From assembly GCA_030536575.1 (NCBI GenBank), contig JAUNPS010000011.1, positions 49,209-113,208 of the forward strand: 64,000 bases of DNA, written 5' to 3'. The position numbers and the translations under genes were made by a program. This DNA comes from Eubacteriales bacterium. Lineage in GTDB: Bacteria; Bacillota; Clostridia; Lachnospirales; Lachnospiraceae. How positions within the stretch are numbered: the stretch's first letter is position 1; every line of letters begins with the position of its first letter. Positions 36,156 to 43,959 of this stretch are shown here, piece after piece. The notes under the pieces were generated by a model. The model searched no databases and was not told where the DNA came from. It saw nothing but the letters and a program-made list of their open reading frames with translations.

Positions 36156-37160
36156 ATGAATATCTACGACATTTCCCAGAAGAGCGGCGTTTCCATTGCC
36201 ACGGTCTCCCGCGTCCTGAATAACAGCAAGAATGTCAGTGAAAAAACCCGCCAGAAAGTGCTCGCCGTCATGGAAGAAGCCGATTACCAGCCGAACGCTT
36301 TTGCCAGAGGCCTGACGCTGAATACGATGCAGACCATTGGCCTGCTCTGTGCGGATTCCTCAGACCCGTATCTTGGCAGCGCGATTTCTTATCTGGAGCA
36401 GGGGCTCCGGGCCCACGGCTACGACACCCTTCTATGCTGCACCGGTTACGACTGGGCTCAGAAGGAAAAGTGCACAGATATGCTGCTTTCCCGGCATGTG
36501 GACGCGCTGATTTTCATTGGTTCGACTTTTATTGAGAAGACGGATGAGAAGAATGCTTACCTTGCACGCGCCGCGGCCCAGGTTCCGATTATTATCGTAA
36601 ACGGCTATCTAAAGGGAAATAATATTTACAGTGTCCTCTGCGACGACGTGGAGGCCTCCTATGCGGCCACTATGCGCCTGCTCCGGAGCGGTTCGAAGCG
36701 CCCGCTGTTTCTGACGCGTTCCCTCTCCTTCAGCGGCATGCGTAAACAGGCCGGATTCGAAAAAGCATTCCAGGAAACTGGCGTTCCTCTGAAAAGTGAG
36801 CACATTTTACAGAACAGCGGCTCCCTGAGCGAAATCCGCGAGGCGCTGCTCCGGCATTACGAGGCCAGCCCTTTTGACGCCGTTTTGGCCACGGATGATG
36901 AGATGGCGATTGCCGTATTAAAGTTTGCAAAGAAGCGCGGGCTTTCGATTCCGAATGATTTAGCGGTGATTGGTTATAATAATTCTCTGCTTTCGATCTG
37001 CTGTGAGCCGGAGCTTTCCAGTGTGGATAACCGGCTAGAGTATTTGTGCAGTACGTCGGTGGCGCTGCTGATGAGCCTGATGGATGGGAAGAAGGCGCCG
37101 GAGAAGACGGAGGTTTCGGCGGAGCTGATTTTGCGGGGTACGACGCCGGAGGGATTTTAA
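36156..37160 (+). CDS. LacI-family repressor of galacturonate genes
   Basis: This 334-residue protein has the LacI helix-turn-helix NIYDISQKSGVSIATVSRVLNNSKNVSEKTR at residues 2-33 and a hinge helix (ARGLTLNT) followed by a periplasmic-binding-protein-like effector domain. The ATG at 36156 follows GAGG by 7 bp; another ATG 6 bases earlier is less likely. Gene position between uxaA-uxaB and uxaC, plus the two operators, points to control by a galacturonate-pathway metabolite (inference). Confidence 0.92.
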   Translation: MNIYDISQKSGVSIATVSRVLNNSKNVSEKTRQKVLAVMEEADYQPNAFARGLTLNTMQTIGLLCADSSDPYLGSAISYLEQGLRAHGYDTLLCCTGYDWAQKEKCTDMLLSRHVDALIFIGSTFIEKTDEKNAYLARAAAQVPIIIVNGYLKGNNIYSVLCDDVEASYAATMRLLRSGSKRPLFLTRSLSFSGMRKQAGFEKAFQETGVPLKSEHILQNSGSLSEIREALLRHYEASPFDAVLATDDEMAIAVLKFAKKRGLSIPNDLAVIGYNNSLLSICCEPELSSVDNRLEYLCSTSVALLMSLMDGKKAPEKTEVSAELILRGTTPEGF

Positions 37161-37194
37161 AAGCCGTTTGGGCGCGCCGCCGCTTTATTCCACA

Positions 37195-37425
37195 AGCGTC
37201 CCGGCACGAAAATACGCTTTTACCGGCCATTCATGAACGCCCCGCCTGGTGCCCAGCACGAAAATGCGCTTTTTCACTTTCGCCGCGCGAGCGCCCTGCC
37301 TGGTGCCCCGGCACGAAAATACACTTTCACTTTCGCCGCGCGAACGCCCCGCCTGGTGCCCCGGCACGAAAATGCGCTTTTTCACTTTCGCCGCGCGGGC
37401 GCCCCGTTGGCGGTTCCCGCCGCCC
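37195..37425. repeat. 53-54-bp direct tandem repeat, about 3.5 copies
   Basis: CCTGGTGCC recurs at 37245, 37299 and 37352, each followed by CGGCACGAAAATGCGC-like and CACTTTCGCCGCGCG segments; the outer copies are degenerate. It lies between lacI and uxaC. Open frames across it are just the repeat read as protein and have no ribosome site. The GCCGCGCG core also occurs in the 71-bp repeat at 2859. Confidence 0.88.
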
Positions 37426-37459
37426 CTAAATTTGAGCTTTATAAATTTTTAAATCAAAG

Positions 37460-37579
37460 ACCCCGCTGCAAGCAACTGAGTATCAAACTTGCAACGCTAT
37501 AAAGCAGCGGGGTATTTGACCCTCGCGGCAGTCGCCAAATATCCGCATAAATGCGGCTGCTTGGCTCGTTGCTCGCGAG
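37460..37579 (+). other. Highly structured element directly before uxaC
   Basis: A first stem pairs ACCCCGCTGC (37460-37469) with GCAGCGGGGT (37504-37513). A second pairs CTCGCG (37522-37527) with CGCGAG (37574-37579) and holds inner helices GCCAA/TTGGC and CCGCA/TGCGG. The element ends about 10 bp before the AGGAG of uxaC. It could be a regulatory leader of uxaC or a dispersed repeat with RNA-like structure. I see no known riboswitch signature. Confidence 0.7.
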
Positions 37580-37602
37580 AATAAATATAGGAGATGATAC
37601 CC

Positions 37603-39018
37603 ATGAAACCATTTTTAGACAAAGACTTTCTTCTTGAAACCCCCACCGCCCAAAAACTCTACCATGAGTACGCGGAAACCATGCCGATCGTGGACTACCA
37701 CTGCCACATCAATCCCCAGGAAATCGCCGAAGACAAAATCTTCTCAAACATCACAGAAGTATGGCTGGGCGGCGACCACTACAAATGGCGCCAGATGCGC
37801 TCCAACGGCGTAGACGAATACTACATCACCGGCGACGCCACCCCCCGCGAAAAATTCCAGAAATGGGCCGAAACCCTCGAAAAAGCCATCGGCAACCCCC
37901 TCTACCACTGGAGCCACTTAGAGCTTCGCCGCTACTTCGGCTACGAAGGCGTCTTAAACGGCCGCACCGCTGAAGAAGTCTGGAACCTTTGCAACGCCAA
38001 ACTCCAGACCAAAGAAATGTCCGTCCGCGGCCTCATCAAAATGTCAAACGTGAAGCTCATCTGCACCACCGACGACCCGGTAGACGACCTGCACTGGCAT
38101 CAGGTACTGAAGGCTGACGAATCCTTTGACGTGAAAGTCCTTCCCGCCTGGAGACCGGACAAAGCCATGAACCTGGAAAAAGATTTCTATCTGGATTATA
38201 TCAAGCAGCTTTCCGATGTGAGCGGCATTGCCGTAAAAGATTTCGCATCCCTGAAAGAAGCCCTGTCCGTGCGTATGGATTACTTCGCGGAAAACGGCTG
38301 CAGCGTTTCCGACCATGGACTGAACTTTGTATACTACAGCCCCGCTTCCGACGAAGAAGTGAATGCAATCCTGTGCAAACGTCTGGCCGGCGAAAGCGTT
38401 TCCTACGAAGAGCAGTTAAAATTCAAGACCGCATTCATGCAGTTTGTCGCGAGAGAATATCACCGCCGGAACTGGGTAATGCAGCTCCACTTCGGCTGCA
38501 AGCGCGACAACAACGCCCTGATGTACGCCAAACTCGGCCCGGACACCGGCTACGACTGCATCGACAACTACGCACCCTCCGCTACGGCCGCTGATTTCCT
38601 GAACTCCCTGATCGCCACCGACCAGCTTCCGAAGACGATCCTGTACTCCCTGAATCCGAATGACAATGCCTACATCGGCACACTTCTGGGATGCTTCCAG
38701 GATTCCTCCGCAGTCGGCAAGCTTCAGCAGGGCAGCGCCTGGTGGTTCAACGACCACAAACACGGCATGACCGAGCAGATGATTTCCCTCGCCAACCTTG
38801 GCCTTCTCGGAAACTTCATCGGCATGCTGACCGACTCCAGAAGCTTCCTGTCCTACACGAGACACGAATACTTCCGCAGAATTATGTGCAATCTGATCGG
38901 CGGCTGGGTAGAAAATGGAGAATATCCGGACGATTACGAAGCTTTGGAAAACATTGTAAAAGGAATCTCTTATAACAATGTTGTAAGATATTTCCAGTTC
39001 CCGGTTGAAGAAGCTTAA
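37603..39018 (+). CDS. uxaC: Glucuronate/galacturonate isomerase
   Basis: This 471-residue amidohydrolase-fold isomerase converts galacturonate to tagaturonate (or glucuronate to fructuronate). The metal-site motif VDYHCHINPQEI is at about 31-42, and HFGCKRDNN and FNDHKHGMTEQM carry further conserved residues. The ATG at 37603 has AGGAG 9 bp upstream, whereas the ATG 9 bases earlier lies too close to it. It is the first enzyme of the pathway and is placed apart from uxaA-uxaB on the other strand. Confidence 0.96.
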   Translation: MKPFLDKDFLLETPTAQKLYHEYAETMPIVDYHCHINPQEIAEDKIFSNITEVWLGGDHYKWRQMRSNGVDEYYITGDATPREKFQKWAETLEKAIGNPLYHWSHLELRRYFGYEGVLNGRTAEEVWNLCNAKLQTKEMSVRGLIKMSNVKLICTTDDPVDDLHWHQVLKADESFDVKVLPAWRPDKAMNLEKDFYLDYIKQLSDVSGIAVKDFASLKEALSVRMDYFAENGCSVSDHGLNFVYYSPASDEEVNAILCKRLAGESVSYEEQLKFKTAFMQFVAREYHRRNWVMQLHFGCKRDNNALMYAKLGPDTGYDCIDNYAPSATAADFLNSLIATDQLPKTILYSLNPNDNAYIGTLLGCFQDSSAVGKLQQGSAWWFNDHKHGMTEQMISLANLGLLGNFIGMLTDSRSFLSYTRHEYFRRIMCNLIGGWVENGEYPDDYEALENIVKGISYNNVVRYFQFPVEEA

Positions 39019-39028
39019 GACTTGAAAA

Positions 39029-39061
39029 GGGCGCGGCCAAATCTGGCTGCGCCCACTTTTT
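39029..39061 (+). terminator. Terminator of uxaC
   Basis: GGGCGCGGCC pairs with GGCTGCGCCC (one mismatch) and ACTTTTT follows. Confidence 0.87.
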
Positions 39062-39062
39062 G

Positions 39063-39683
39063 TCAGCGGATAAAATTCGTTCTCGCGCCCCGCTCCGTCT
39101 CCGGAAGACAGACGCCCTGTTGCTTCCCGGCCTCGAAACATTTCATCATCCAGGCCAGGTTCCGCGCAAGGTTCCGCATGGTCTGCATACCTTCCTCATC
39201 CAGCGCCGATTCGCCCGGCGCTCCTCCGTGCGCAAGGTTCCAATACGTCGAACCCGCAACCGGCATCTGCGAAATTCCAAAGTATTTGTTCATACAATCG
39301 AAAGACGCCGACGTGCCCCCTCTCCGTGCAACCGCAACCGAAGCCCCTGGCTTAAACTGAAAAGCCTTGCTTCCGCTGTAAAAAACCCTGTCCAGGAATG
39401 ACAAAATGCGTCCGCTGGGATGCGCGTAGTAGACCGGGGTTCCGAATACGAAGCCGTCTGCTTCTTTTGCTTTTGCCAGGAAGTCGTTGACGCCGTCGTC
39501 GGTGAAGACGCAGCCGTTTTCGGTGCATTTGCCGCAGCCGATGCAGTCGCGGATGGGTTTGCCGCCGATTTGGACGATTTCGTAGGCAATGCCTTCTTTT
39601 TCGAGCTGTTTGCCAACTTCCAAGAGGGCGGTGTAGGTGTTGCCCGCGGGTTTGGCGCTTCCGTTTAACATTAATACTTTCAT
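39063..39683 (-). CDS. Flavodoxin-family FMN reductase with a cysteine cluster
   Basis: This 206-residue protein starts with MKVLMLNGSAKPAGNTYTAL, the FMN phosphate loop of the NADPH-dependent FMN reductase/iron-sulfur flavoprotein type. DCIGCGKCTENGC at about 46-58 is a cysteine cluster that may bind iron-sulfur or be redox active. The FGTPVYYAHPSG segment contacts the flavin. The substrate is unknown; such proteins reduce quinones, metals or nitro groups. It converges with uxaC, and the two ends are only 2 bp beyond the terminator. Confidence 0.87.
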   Translation of the reverse strand: MKVLMLNGSAKPAGNTYTALLEVGKQLEKEGIAYEIVQIGGKPIRDCIGCGKCTENGCVFTDDGVNDFLAKAKEADGFVFGTPVYYAHPSGRILSFLDRVFYSGSKAFQFKPGASVAVARRGGTSASFDCMNKYFGISQMPVAGSTYWNLAHGGAPGESALDEEGMQTMRNLARNLAWMMKCFEAGKQQGVCLPETERGARTNFIR

Positions 39684-39694
39684 GGTGTTACCTC

Positions 39695-40120
39695 CTATAA
39701 TAAATTTTTTTGTCTGAAAATCTCTTTCAAATCATCAATCGCCATCTCAACATCAAAGGTATGAAATCCGAGCCAGCATTCTTTCATCGTCTCCGAATCA
39801 GCAGCCTGATAAATTTCACGGCTGGATTCTTTTGTATAATAATGCCAGTAACGATAGGTATAGCCTGCCCAATACAGGACTTCCTGTGGATAAAGGATGC
39901 CTGCCTTCTTCAGGCCGCCCACCTCCTCATTAAGTTCCTCCAGGATGTATTCTTCACCGGCCCATTGCAGACGGTCGTAGATATCGTCGAGGGAAGCGGC
40001 CGTTTTGCTGTTCATAAAAGACTTTATAAAGAAAGGGGAATCATATCCGTTTTTCCGCGAAAGCTCAAACAGCCGCCCCTGAATATCGCAAAGCTGGCGT
40101 TTTTCAAGCGTTAAATTCAT
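39695..40120 (-). CDS. Uncharacterised partner of the DUF3990 protein (possible antitoxin)
   Basis: The product has about 141 residues, is helical and acidic, and contains FIKSFMNSKTAASLDDIYDRLQWAGEEYILEELNEEV, then a YWAGYTYRYWHYYTKE segment rich in aromatic residues. The ATG at 40120 follows AAGGTG by 7 bp, inside the end of the DUF3990 gene. The overlap and order (suspected toxin first, partner second) fit a two-gene module. I do not recognise the family and no DNA-binding motif is evident. Confidence 0.7.
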   Translation of the reverse strand: MNLTLEKRQLCDIQGRLFELSRKNGYDSPFFIKSFMNSKTAASLDDIYDRLQWAGEEYILEELNEEVGGLKKAGILYPQEVLYWAGYTYRYWHYYTKESSREIYQAADSETMKECWLGFHTFDVEMAIDDLKEIFRQKNLL

Positions 40121-40796
40121 ACGGTTCACCTTCTTCTAAAATTTCATCAAAAAACCGGCCTTCCCGGCGGTATTTCCGGCAGATTTCATCTGCCAGCGCA
40201 ATGCCCTGGGAACGGTTCGCTTCGCTTTCCTGCTTGAACTTCTCCCGTTCCTCCTGGGAAAGTTCGTGTTCTTCAAGGATTTTTATGTTTTTGCACGCTT
40301 TTTCCGTCCGGGCCACATATTGTTTCCCAAGTTTCAGTGCGGAAAGACTGTGAATCAGAGCCTGATCCGTGATCTCCCCACGAAAAAATCGATCCAGTAC
40401 GACAAACATCCGATCATTCGCGATATAGCCAATGACCATATCGCATCCTTTGCTCAAATCCGCAATACGCCTATAGATTTGGGTATCTTTCGCTGATTCC
40501 ATCTTACCGCGATGATAGGCAACGAACATCGCCCAATCCAGTCCCACCTCTACATCAAGAAGTTTCAAATTTGATAGTTCTGCACTTAAAGTATAGATTT
40601 TGGCGCTGGGATAATTACAAATTAAAGTAAGCGGCTGCATGCGGTCTGTTCCCATGTAAAACCCTTTTCCGAAATCACAATGTGCACGGCTTATTGGTGC
40701 AATGGCACCGCAAATCCCGGATTTTGAACCATGGTAAAGCGTGACTGTTCCGCTTGTATGAGAAATCGGCTTTCCTCCGTTTTGAAAAAGCTCCAT
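40104..40796 (-). CDS. DUF3990 protein, ADP-ribosyltransferase-like
   Basis: This 230-residue protein has the DUF3990 signature VTLYHGSKSGI, then ISRAHCDFGKGFYMGTDRMQPLTL and KIYTLSAELSNLKLLDVE. To my knowledge this family belongs to the ADP-ribosyl clan, in which the H of YHGS and the Y of GFY contact NAD. An acidic C-terminus with ELSQEEREKFKQESEANRSQ follows. The upstream palindrome ATGTCCTG...CAGGACAT at 40808-40827 looks like an operator. A toxin/partner role is an inference from these points. Confidence 0.78.
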   Translation of the reverse strand: MELFQNGGKPISHTSGTVTLYHGSKSGICGAIAPISRAHCDFGKGFYMGTDRMQPLTLICNYPSAKIYTLSAELSNLKLLDVEVGLDWAMFVAYHRGKMESAKDTQIYRRIADLSKGCDMVIGYIANDRMFVVLDRFFRGEITDQALIHSLSALKLGKQYVARTEKACKNIKILEEHELSQEEREKFKQESEANRSQGIALADEICRKYRREGRFFDEILEEGEPYEFNA

Positions 40797-40807
40797 AAGA
40801 AACCTCC

Positions 40808-40854
40808 ATGTCCTGTATCCAGGACATCACTCTATCGAAAAATACCCAGGACAT
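40808..40854 (-). promoter_or_regulatory. Palindromic operator upstream of the DUF3990 module
   Basis: ATGTCCTG/CAGGACAT with a TATC spacer (40808-40827) is a perfect 8+8 palindrome that begins 11 bp before the ATG. A further CAGGACAT occurs at 40847-40854. Their placement suggests autorepression by the encoded pair. Confidence 0.65.
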
Positions 40855-40896
40855 GTCACATTCCTGATCTCCGGTTCCCGCTGCGCGAAAAAGGTA

Positions 40897-41658
40897 CTAC
40901 AGCAGCTCCCTGCACAGCGCCCCTTTCGCCTCCAAAAGATACCCCTTCAGCTCCTCAATCCGCTCATCCGTCATCCGCACCAGCGGCCCGGAAATACTGT
41001 ACGCATACCGCGCATTTCCCACCTTCCCCGGAATCGCCGCCGCAATGCACCGCACGCCAATCTCATGCTCCTCATTGTCCAGTGCATACCCCGCCTCCCG
41101 GATTCGCTCACACTCCTCCAGGAAAACCGGCAGCTCCGTAATGGTATGCTCCGTCCACTTTTTGATCTCGCTGGCATTCCAGATCTTCCGGATATGCGCC
41201 TCGTCCATCTCCGCCGCGATGGCCTTCCCCACCCCGGAACAGTAGACCGGAACCCGGCTGCCAATCCGGGAAACCAGCCGGATTGTATTCATCTGGGACT
41301 CTACCTTATCAATATAAACCACCTCGGCCCCGTCCAACTGGACAAAATGCACGGTCTCCCCGGCCTGCTCCATGAGCCGCTGCATGATCGGATGGGCCAG
41401 CTCCAGCACATCATTGTTCTCCACCATTTTATTCGACAGCTCCATGATTTTATAGGTCAGGCGATACTTCCCCGTTTCTTCTTCCTGGACGGCGTAGCCC
41501 ATGTAAATCAGGGAATTCAGCAGGCGGTGCACGGTGCTCTTATGCAGATTCAAAAGCTTGCTTAATTCGACCAGTCCGGTGGCGCCGCGTTCCGCCAGCA
41601 TTTCCATGACCTGAAACAGCCTGTCGGCTACCTGGATTGGGTTCTTCTCTTCTTCCAT
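40897..41658 (-). CDS. IclR-family regulator, KdgR-like
   Basis: This 253-residue protein has a winged helix (residues about 10-70, TGLVELSKLLNLHKSTVHRLLNSLIYMGYAVQEEETGKYRL) and an IclR effector domain with SRIGSRVPVYCSGVGKAIAAEM and YALDNEEHEIGVRCIAAAIP. KdgR members respond to 2-keto-3-deoxygluconate. It is divergent from kdgA-kdgK, whose promoter carries TGAAACC-A-GGTTTCA, the kind of site bound by KdgR proteins. It is therefore likely their regulator. Confidence 0.92.
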   Translation of the reverse strand: MEEEKNPIQVADRLFQVMEMLAERGATGLVELSKLLNLHKSTVHRLLNSLIYMGYAVQEEETGKYRLTYKIMELSNKMVENNDVLELAHPIMQRLMEQAGETVHFVQLDGAEVVYIDKVESQMNTIRLVSRIGSRVPVYCSGVGKAIAAEMDEAHIRKIWNASEIKKWTEHTITELPVFLEECERIREAGYALDNEEHEIGVRCIAAAIPGKVGNARYAYSISGPLVRMTDERIEELKGYLLEAKGALCRELL

Positions 41659-41705
41659 ACGTTCCTCCTGCCTTTCCTGAATCGTAACACTGTCCTCATT
41701 ACTGT

Positions 41706-41786
41706 CACTCGTACCTCGTTCCAGTAATGCTTCGCAGGCTCATTTTAAGTTTTGCTTCGCAAAAGAGCCTGCTCACACCTGAATCA
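41706..41786. repeat. 81-bp intergenic repeat with hairpin, copy 1
   Basis: Nearly identical (77 of 81 bases) to 43656-43736. It includes GCAGGCTC...GAGCCTGC with an inner TTTTGC-TTCG-CAAAA stem, and starts CACTCGTACCTCGTTCCAG. No protein is encoded. The two copies flank kdgA-kdgK. Confidence 0.9.
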
Positions 41787-41831
41787 TAACACTGTCCACA
41801 TTGTAACACGAACAAAATTTGCTGGCAAGCC

Positions 41832-41897
41832 TTGACATTTCCCCCGCAGGGAGTATAATTCAAATTAGTAAGTATTGTATCATGAAACCAGGTTTCA
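41832..41897 (+). promoter_or_regulatory. kdgA promoter with KdgR-like operator
   Basis: TTGACA (41832-41837) and TATAAT (41854-41859) are 16 bp apart. About 24 bp downstream is TGAAACC-A-GGTTTCA (41883-41897), a perfect palindrome, followed by a half site GTGAAAC. The E. coli KdgR consensus has the same TGAAAC/GTTTCA half sites. Repression by the divergent IclR protein is expected. Confidence 0.88.
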
Positions 41898-41935
41898 CAT
41901 TGTGAAACTTATTAAAAAGAAAGGATGAGAAAAAC

Positions 41936-42571
41936 ATGAACATTTCCGAATCAATCAAAGCAATGGGCGTCGTTCCCGTCGTAGTCCTGGAGGACGCCAA
42001 AGATGCCGCTCCTCTGGCCAAAGCCCTGTGCGAAGGCGGCCTTCCCTGCGCCGAAGTAACCTTCCGCACCGCCGCCGCCGAAGAGTCCATCCGCATCATG
42101 ACCGAAAACTACCCGGATATGCTGGTAGGCGCAGGCACCGTCCTGACCACCGACCAGGTAGACCGTGCCGTAAACGCAGGCGCGAAATTCATCGTATCTC
42201 CGGGCTTCGACCAGGAAATCGTTTCCTACTGCCTGGAGCGCGACATCCCGGTATTCCCCGGCTGCGTGACCGCTACCGAAGCCGCTATGGCTGTGAAGAG
42301 CGGGCTGAAAATCATTAAATTCTTCCCGGCAGAGACTTCCGGCGGCGTTGCAGCCATCAAAGCCCTGGCCGCTCCCTACACCGACCTGTCCTTTATGCCG
42401 ACCGGCGGCGTAAACGCCAAGAATCTGAAAGATTACCTGAGCTTCAAGCGCATCATTGCCTGCGGCGGAAGCTGGATGGTAAAAGGTGACCTCATTAAAG
42501 CCGGCGAATTCGACAAAATTAAGGAGCTGACCGCAGAAGCCGTTAATCTGGTAAAAGAAATCAGAGGATAA
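41936..42571 (+). CDS. kdgA: 2-keto-3-deoxy-6-phosphogluconate aldolase
   Basis: This 211-residue class I aldolase cleaves KDPG to pyruvate and glyceraldehyde-3-phosphate. Glu in AEVTFRT (E40) and the Schiff-base lysine in GLKIIKFFPAE (K128) match E. coli Eda E45 and K133. The C-terminal phosphate site is FMPTGGVN and ACGGSWMV. The ATG has AAGGATGA upstream and the gene is first in a two-gene operon with kdgK. Confidence 0.96.
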   Translation: MNISESIKAMGVVPVVVLEDAKDAAPLAKALCEGGLPCAEVTFRTAAAEESIRIMTENYPDMLVGAGTVLTTDQVDRAVNAGAKFIVSPGFDQEIVSYCLERDIPVFPGCVTATEAAMAVKSGLKIIKFFPAETSGGVAAIKALAAPYTDLSFMPTGGVNAKNLKDYLSFKRIIACGGSWMVKGDLIKAGEFDKIKELTAEAVNLVKEIRG

Positions 42572-42574
42572 TCC

Positions 42575-43597
42575 ATGGAGAAAACATTCGACCTTCTGGC
42601 GCTGGGCGAACTGCTCCTGCGCCTTTCCCCTCCGGATAACGAACGCCTTACCCGCGGGGATACCTTCACCAAGCAGGTCGGCGGCGCGGAATTTAACGTG
42701 GCCTCCGGCGCATCCCTGCTTGGCCTGCACACCGGGATTCTCTCCAAACTTCCGGCGAACGACGTGGGAACCTACATTAAAAACCGAATCCGTTTTAACG
42801 GTGTGTCCGACGACTACCTGGTATATGACGAATCGAAAAATGCCCGCCTGGGCGTCTATTACTACGAAAACGGCGCGCATCCCAGAAAACCGCGCATTGT
42901 GTACGACCGCATGAACACCTCCTTCCAGCAGATTTCTCCCGCGGATTTTGAGGAATCCATGTATGCCAGCACCCGCTGCTTCCACACCAGCGGGATTACC
43001 CTGGCGCTGGGGGACGGCCCGCGGGAAACTGCCGTTACCATGATCCGAAAGTTCAAGGAGCAGGGGGCGCTGATCTCCTTTGACGTGAACTTCCGCGGGA
43101 ATCTCTGGACGGGAGAAGAAGCCAGAGTCTGCATCGAGCAGCTTCTGCCCTATGTGGATATCTTCTTCTGTTCCGAGGACACCGCCCGCCTGACCTTCCA
43201 TAAAGAGGGTACCCAGGAGGAGATCATGAAGAGCTTTACGAAAGACTATCCGATTTCCATCGTGGCTTCCACGAAGCGGACGGTACATAGCCCGAAAGTC
43301 CACACATTCCAGTCTATGATTTACAGTGCGAAGAATGACTGCTATTTCACGGAAGAGCCTTATCGGAATATTGAGGTGGTTGACCGGATTGGCAGCGGGG
43401 ACGCTTATATCTCCGGCGTGCTGTACGGGCTGCTCTCCGATCCGGACGACCTGCAGCGGGCGCTGGAATACGGGAATGCCGCCAGTGCGGTGAAAAATAC
43501 GATTCCGGGCGATCTGCCCGCTTCCGATAAACGGGAGCTGGATTCGATCCGGAAGGCGCACACGGCCACCGGAATACAGCTTGAAATGGATCGCTGA
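42575..43597 (+). CDS. kdgK: 2-keto-3-deoxygluconate kinase (PfkB family)
   Basis: This 340-residue sugar kinase begins LLALGELLLRLSPPDNERL with the GGAEFNVASGASLLG substrate motif. The PfkB signature near the C-terminus is VDRIGSGDAYISGVLYG, with catalytic D276; the usual GAGDAF is changed to GSGDAY. It phosphorylates KDG just before the KdgA step. The start is 4 bp after the kdgA stop. Confidence 0.93.
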   Translation: MEKTFDLLALGELLLRLSPPDNERLTRGDTFTKQVGGAEFNVASGASLLGLHTGILSKLPANDVGTYIKNRIRFNGVSDDYLVYDESKNARLGVYYYENGAHPRKPRIVYDRMNTSFQQISPADFEESMYASTRCFHTSGITLALGDGPRETAVTMIRKFKEQGALISFDVNFRGNLWTGEEARVCIEQLLPYVDIFFCSEDTARLTFHKEGTQEEIMKSFTKDYPISIVASTKRTVHSPKVHTFQSMIYSAKNDCYFTEEPYRNIEVVDRIGSGDAYISGVLYGLLSDPDDLQRALEYGNAASAVKNTIPGDLPASDKRELDSIRKAHTATGIQLEMDR

Positions 43598-43606
43598 CCT
43601 TCACAG

Positions 43607-43640
43607 ATCCCGTAGGAATTTCGATTCCTGCGGGATTTTT
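43607..43640 (+). terminator. Terminator of kdgA-kdgK
   Basis: ATCCCGTAGGAAT pairs with ATTCCTGCGGGAT (one G-T pair) around a TTCG loop, and TTTTT follows. Confidence 0.93.
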
Positions 43641-43655
43641 ACAGTCGTTACTGCT

Positions 43656-43736
43656 CACTCGTACCTCGTTCCAGTAACGATTCACAGGCTCATTTTAAGT
43701 TTTGCTTCGCAAAAGAGCCCGCTCACACCTGAATCA
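43656..43736. repeat. 81-bp intergenic repeat with hairpin, copy 2
   Basis: Copy of 41706-41786 in the same orientation. It lies within the 362-bp gap between kdgK and the next gene, which otherwise holds a terminator and a promoter. Confidence 0.9.
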
Positions 43737-43886
43737 CGTTCTTACGTACCTGATCAGGTACTGTCTGAATAGTAACTTACAGTCTCCTGCATCACCCAAA
43801 TCTCCTTGATACCAACGCCAAATTGCGGGCCTATGCCCCGGAACCAGCGTCTTCCCGGCCGCTCCAAATCTTTATGCGAATCCCCG

Positions 43887-43915
43887 TTGACAATTCATTT
43901 TATTTCCCATACAAT
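43887..43915 (+). promoter_or_regulatory. Promoter of the second MATE gene
   Basis: Perfect TTGACA (43887-43892) and TACAAT (43910-43915) are 17 bp apart, 45 bp before the start codon. Confidence 0.8.
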
Positions 43916-43959
43916 AAATCCCAGTATGCCATACATTTTCACACAAAGGAGGATTCTTT

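Noticed and set aside
37233-37502. Open frames of 67-127 residues in the 37.2-37.5 kb region
   Set aside because: They are translations of the tandem repeat, with repeated residues in every frame and no ribosome site.
41951-43561. 536-residue minus-strand frame over kdgA-kdgK
   Set aside because: Both plus-strand genes have clear active-site motifs, and the minus frame has no motif or ribosome site.
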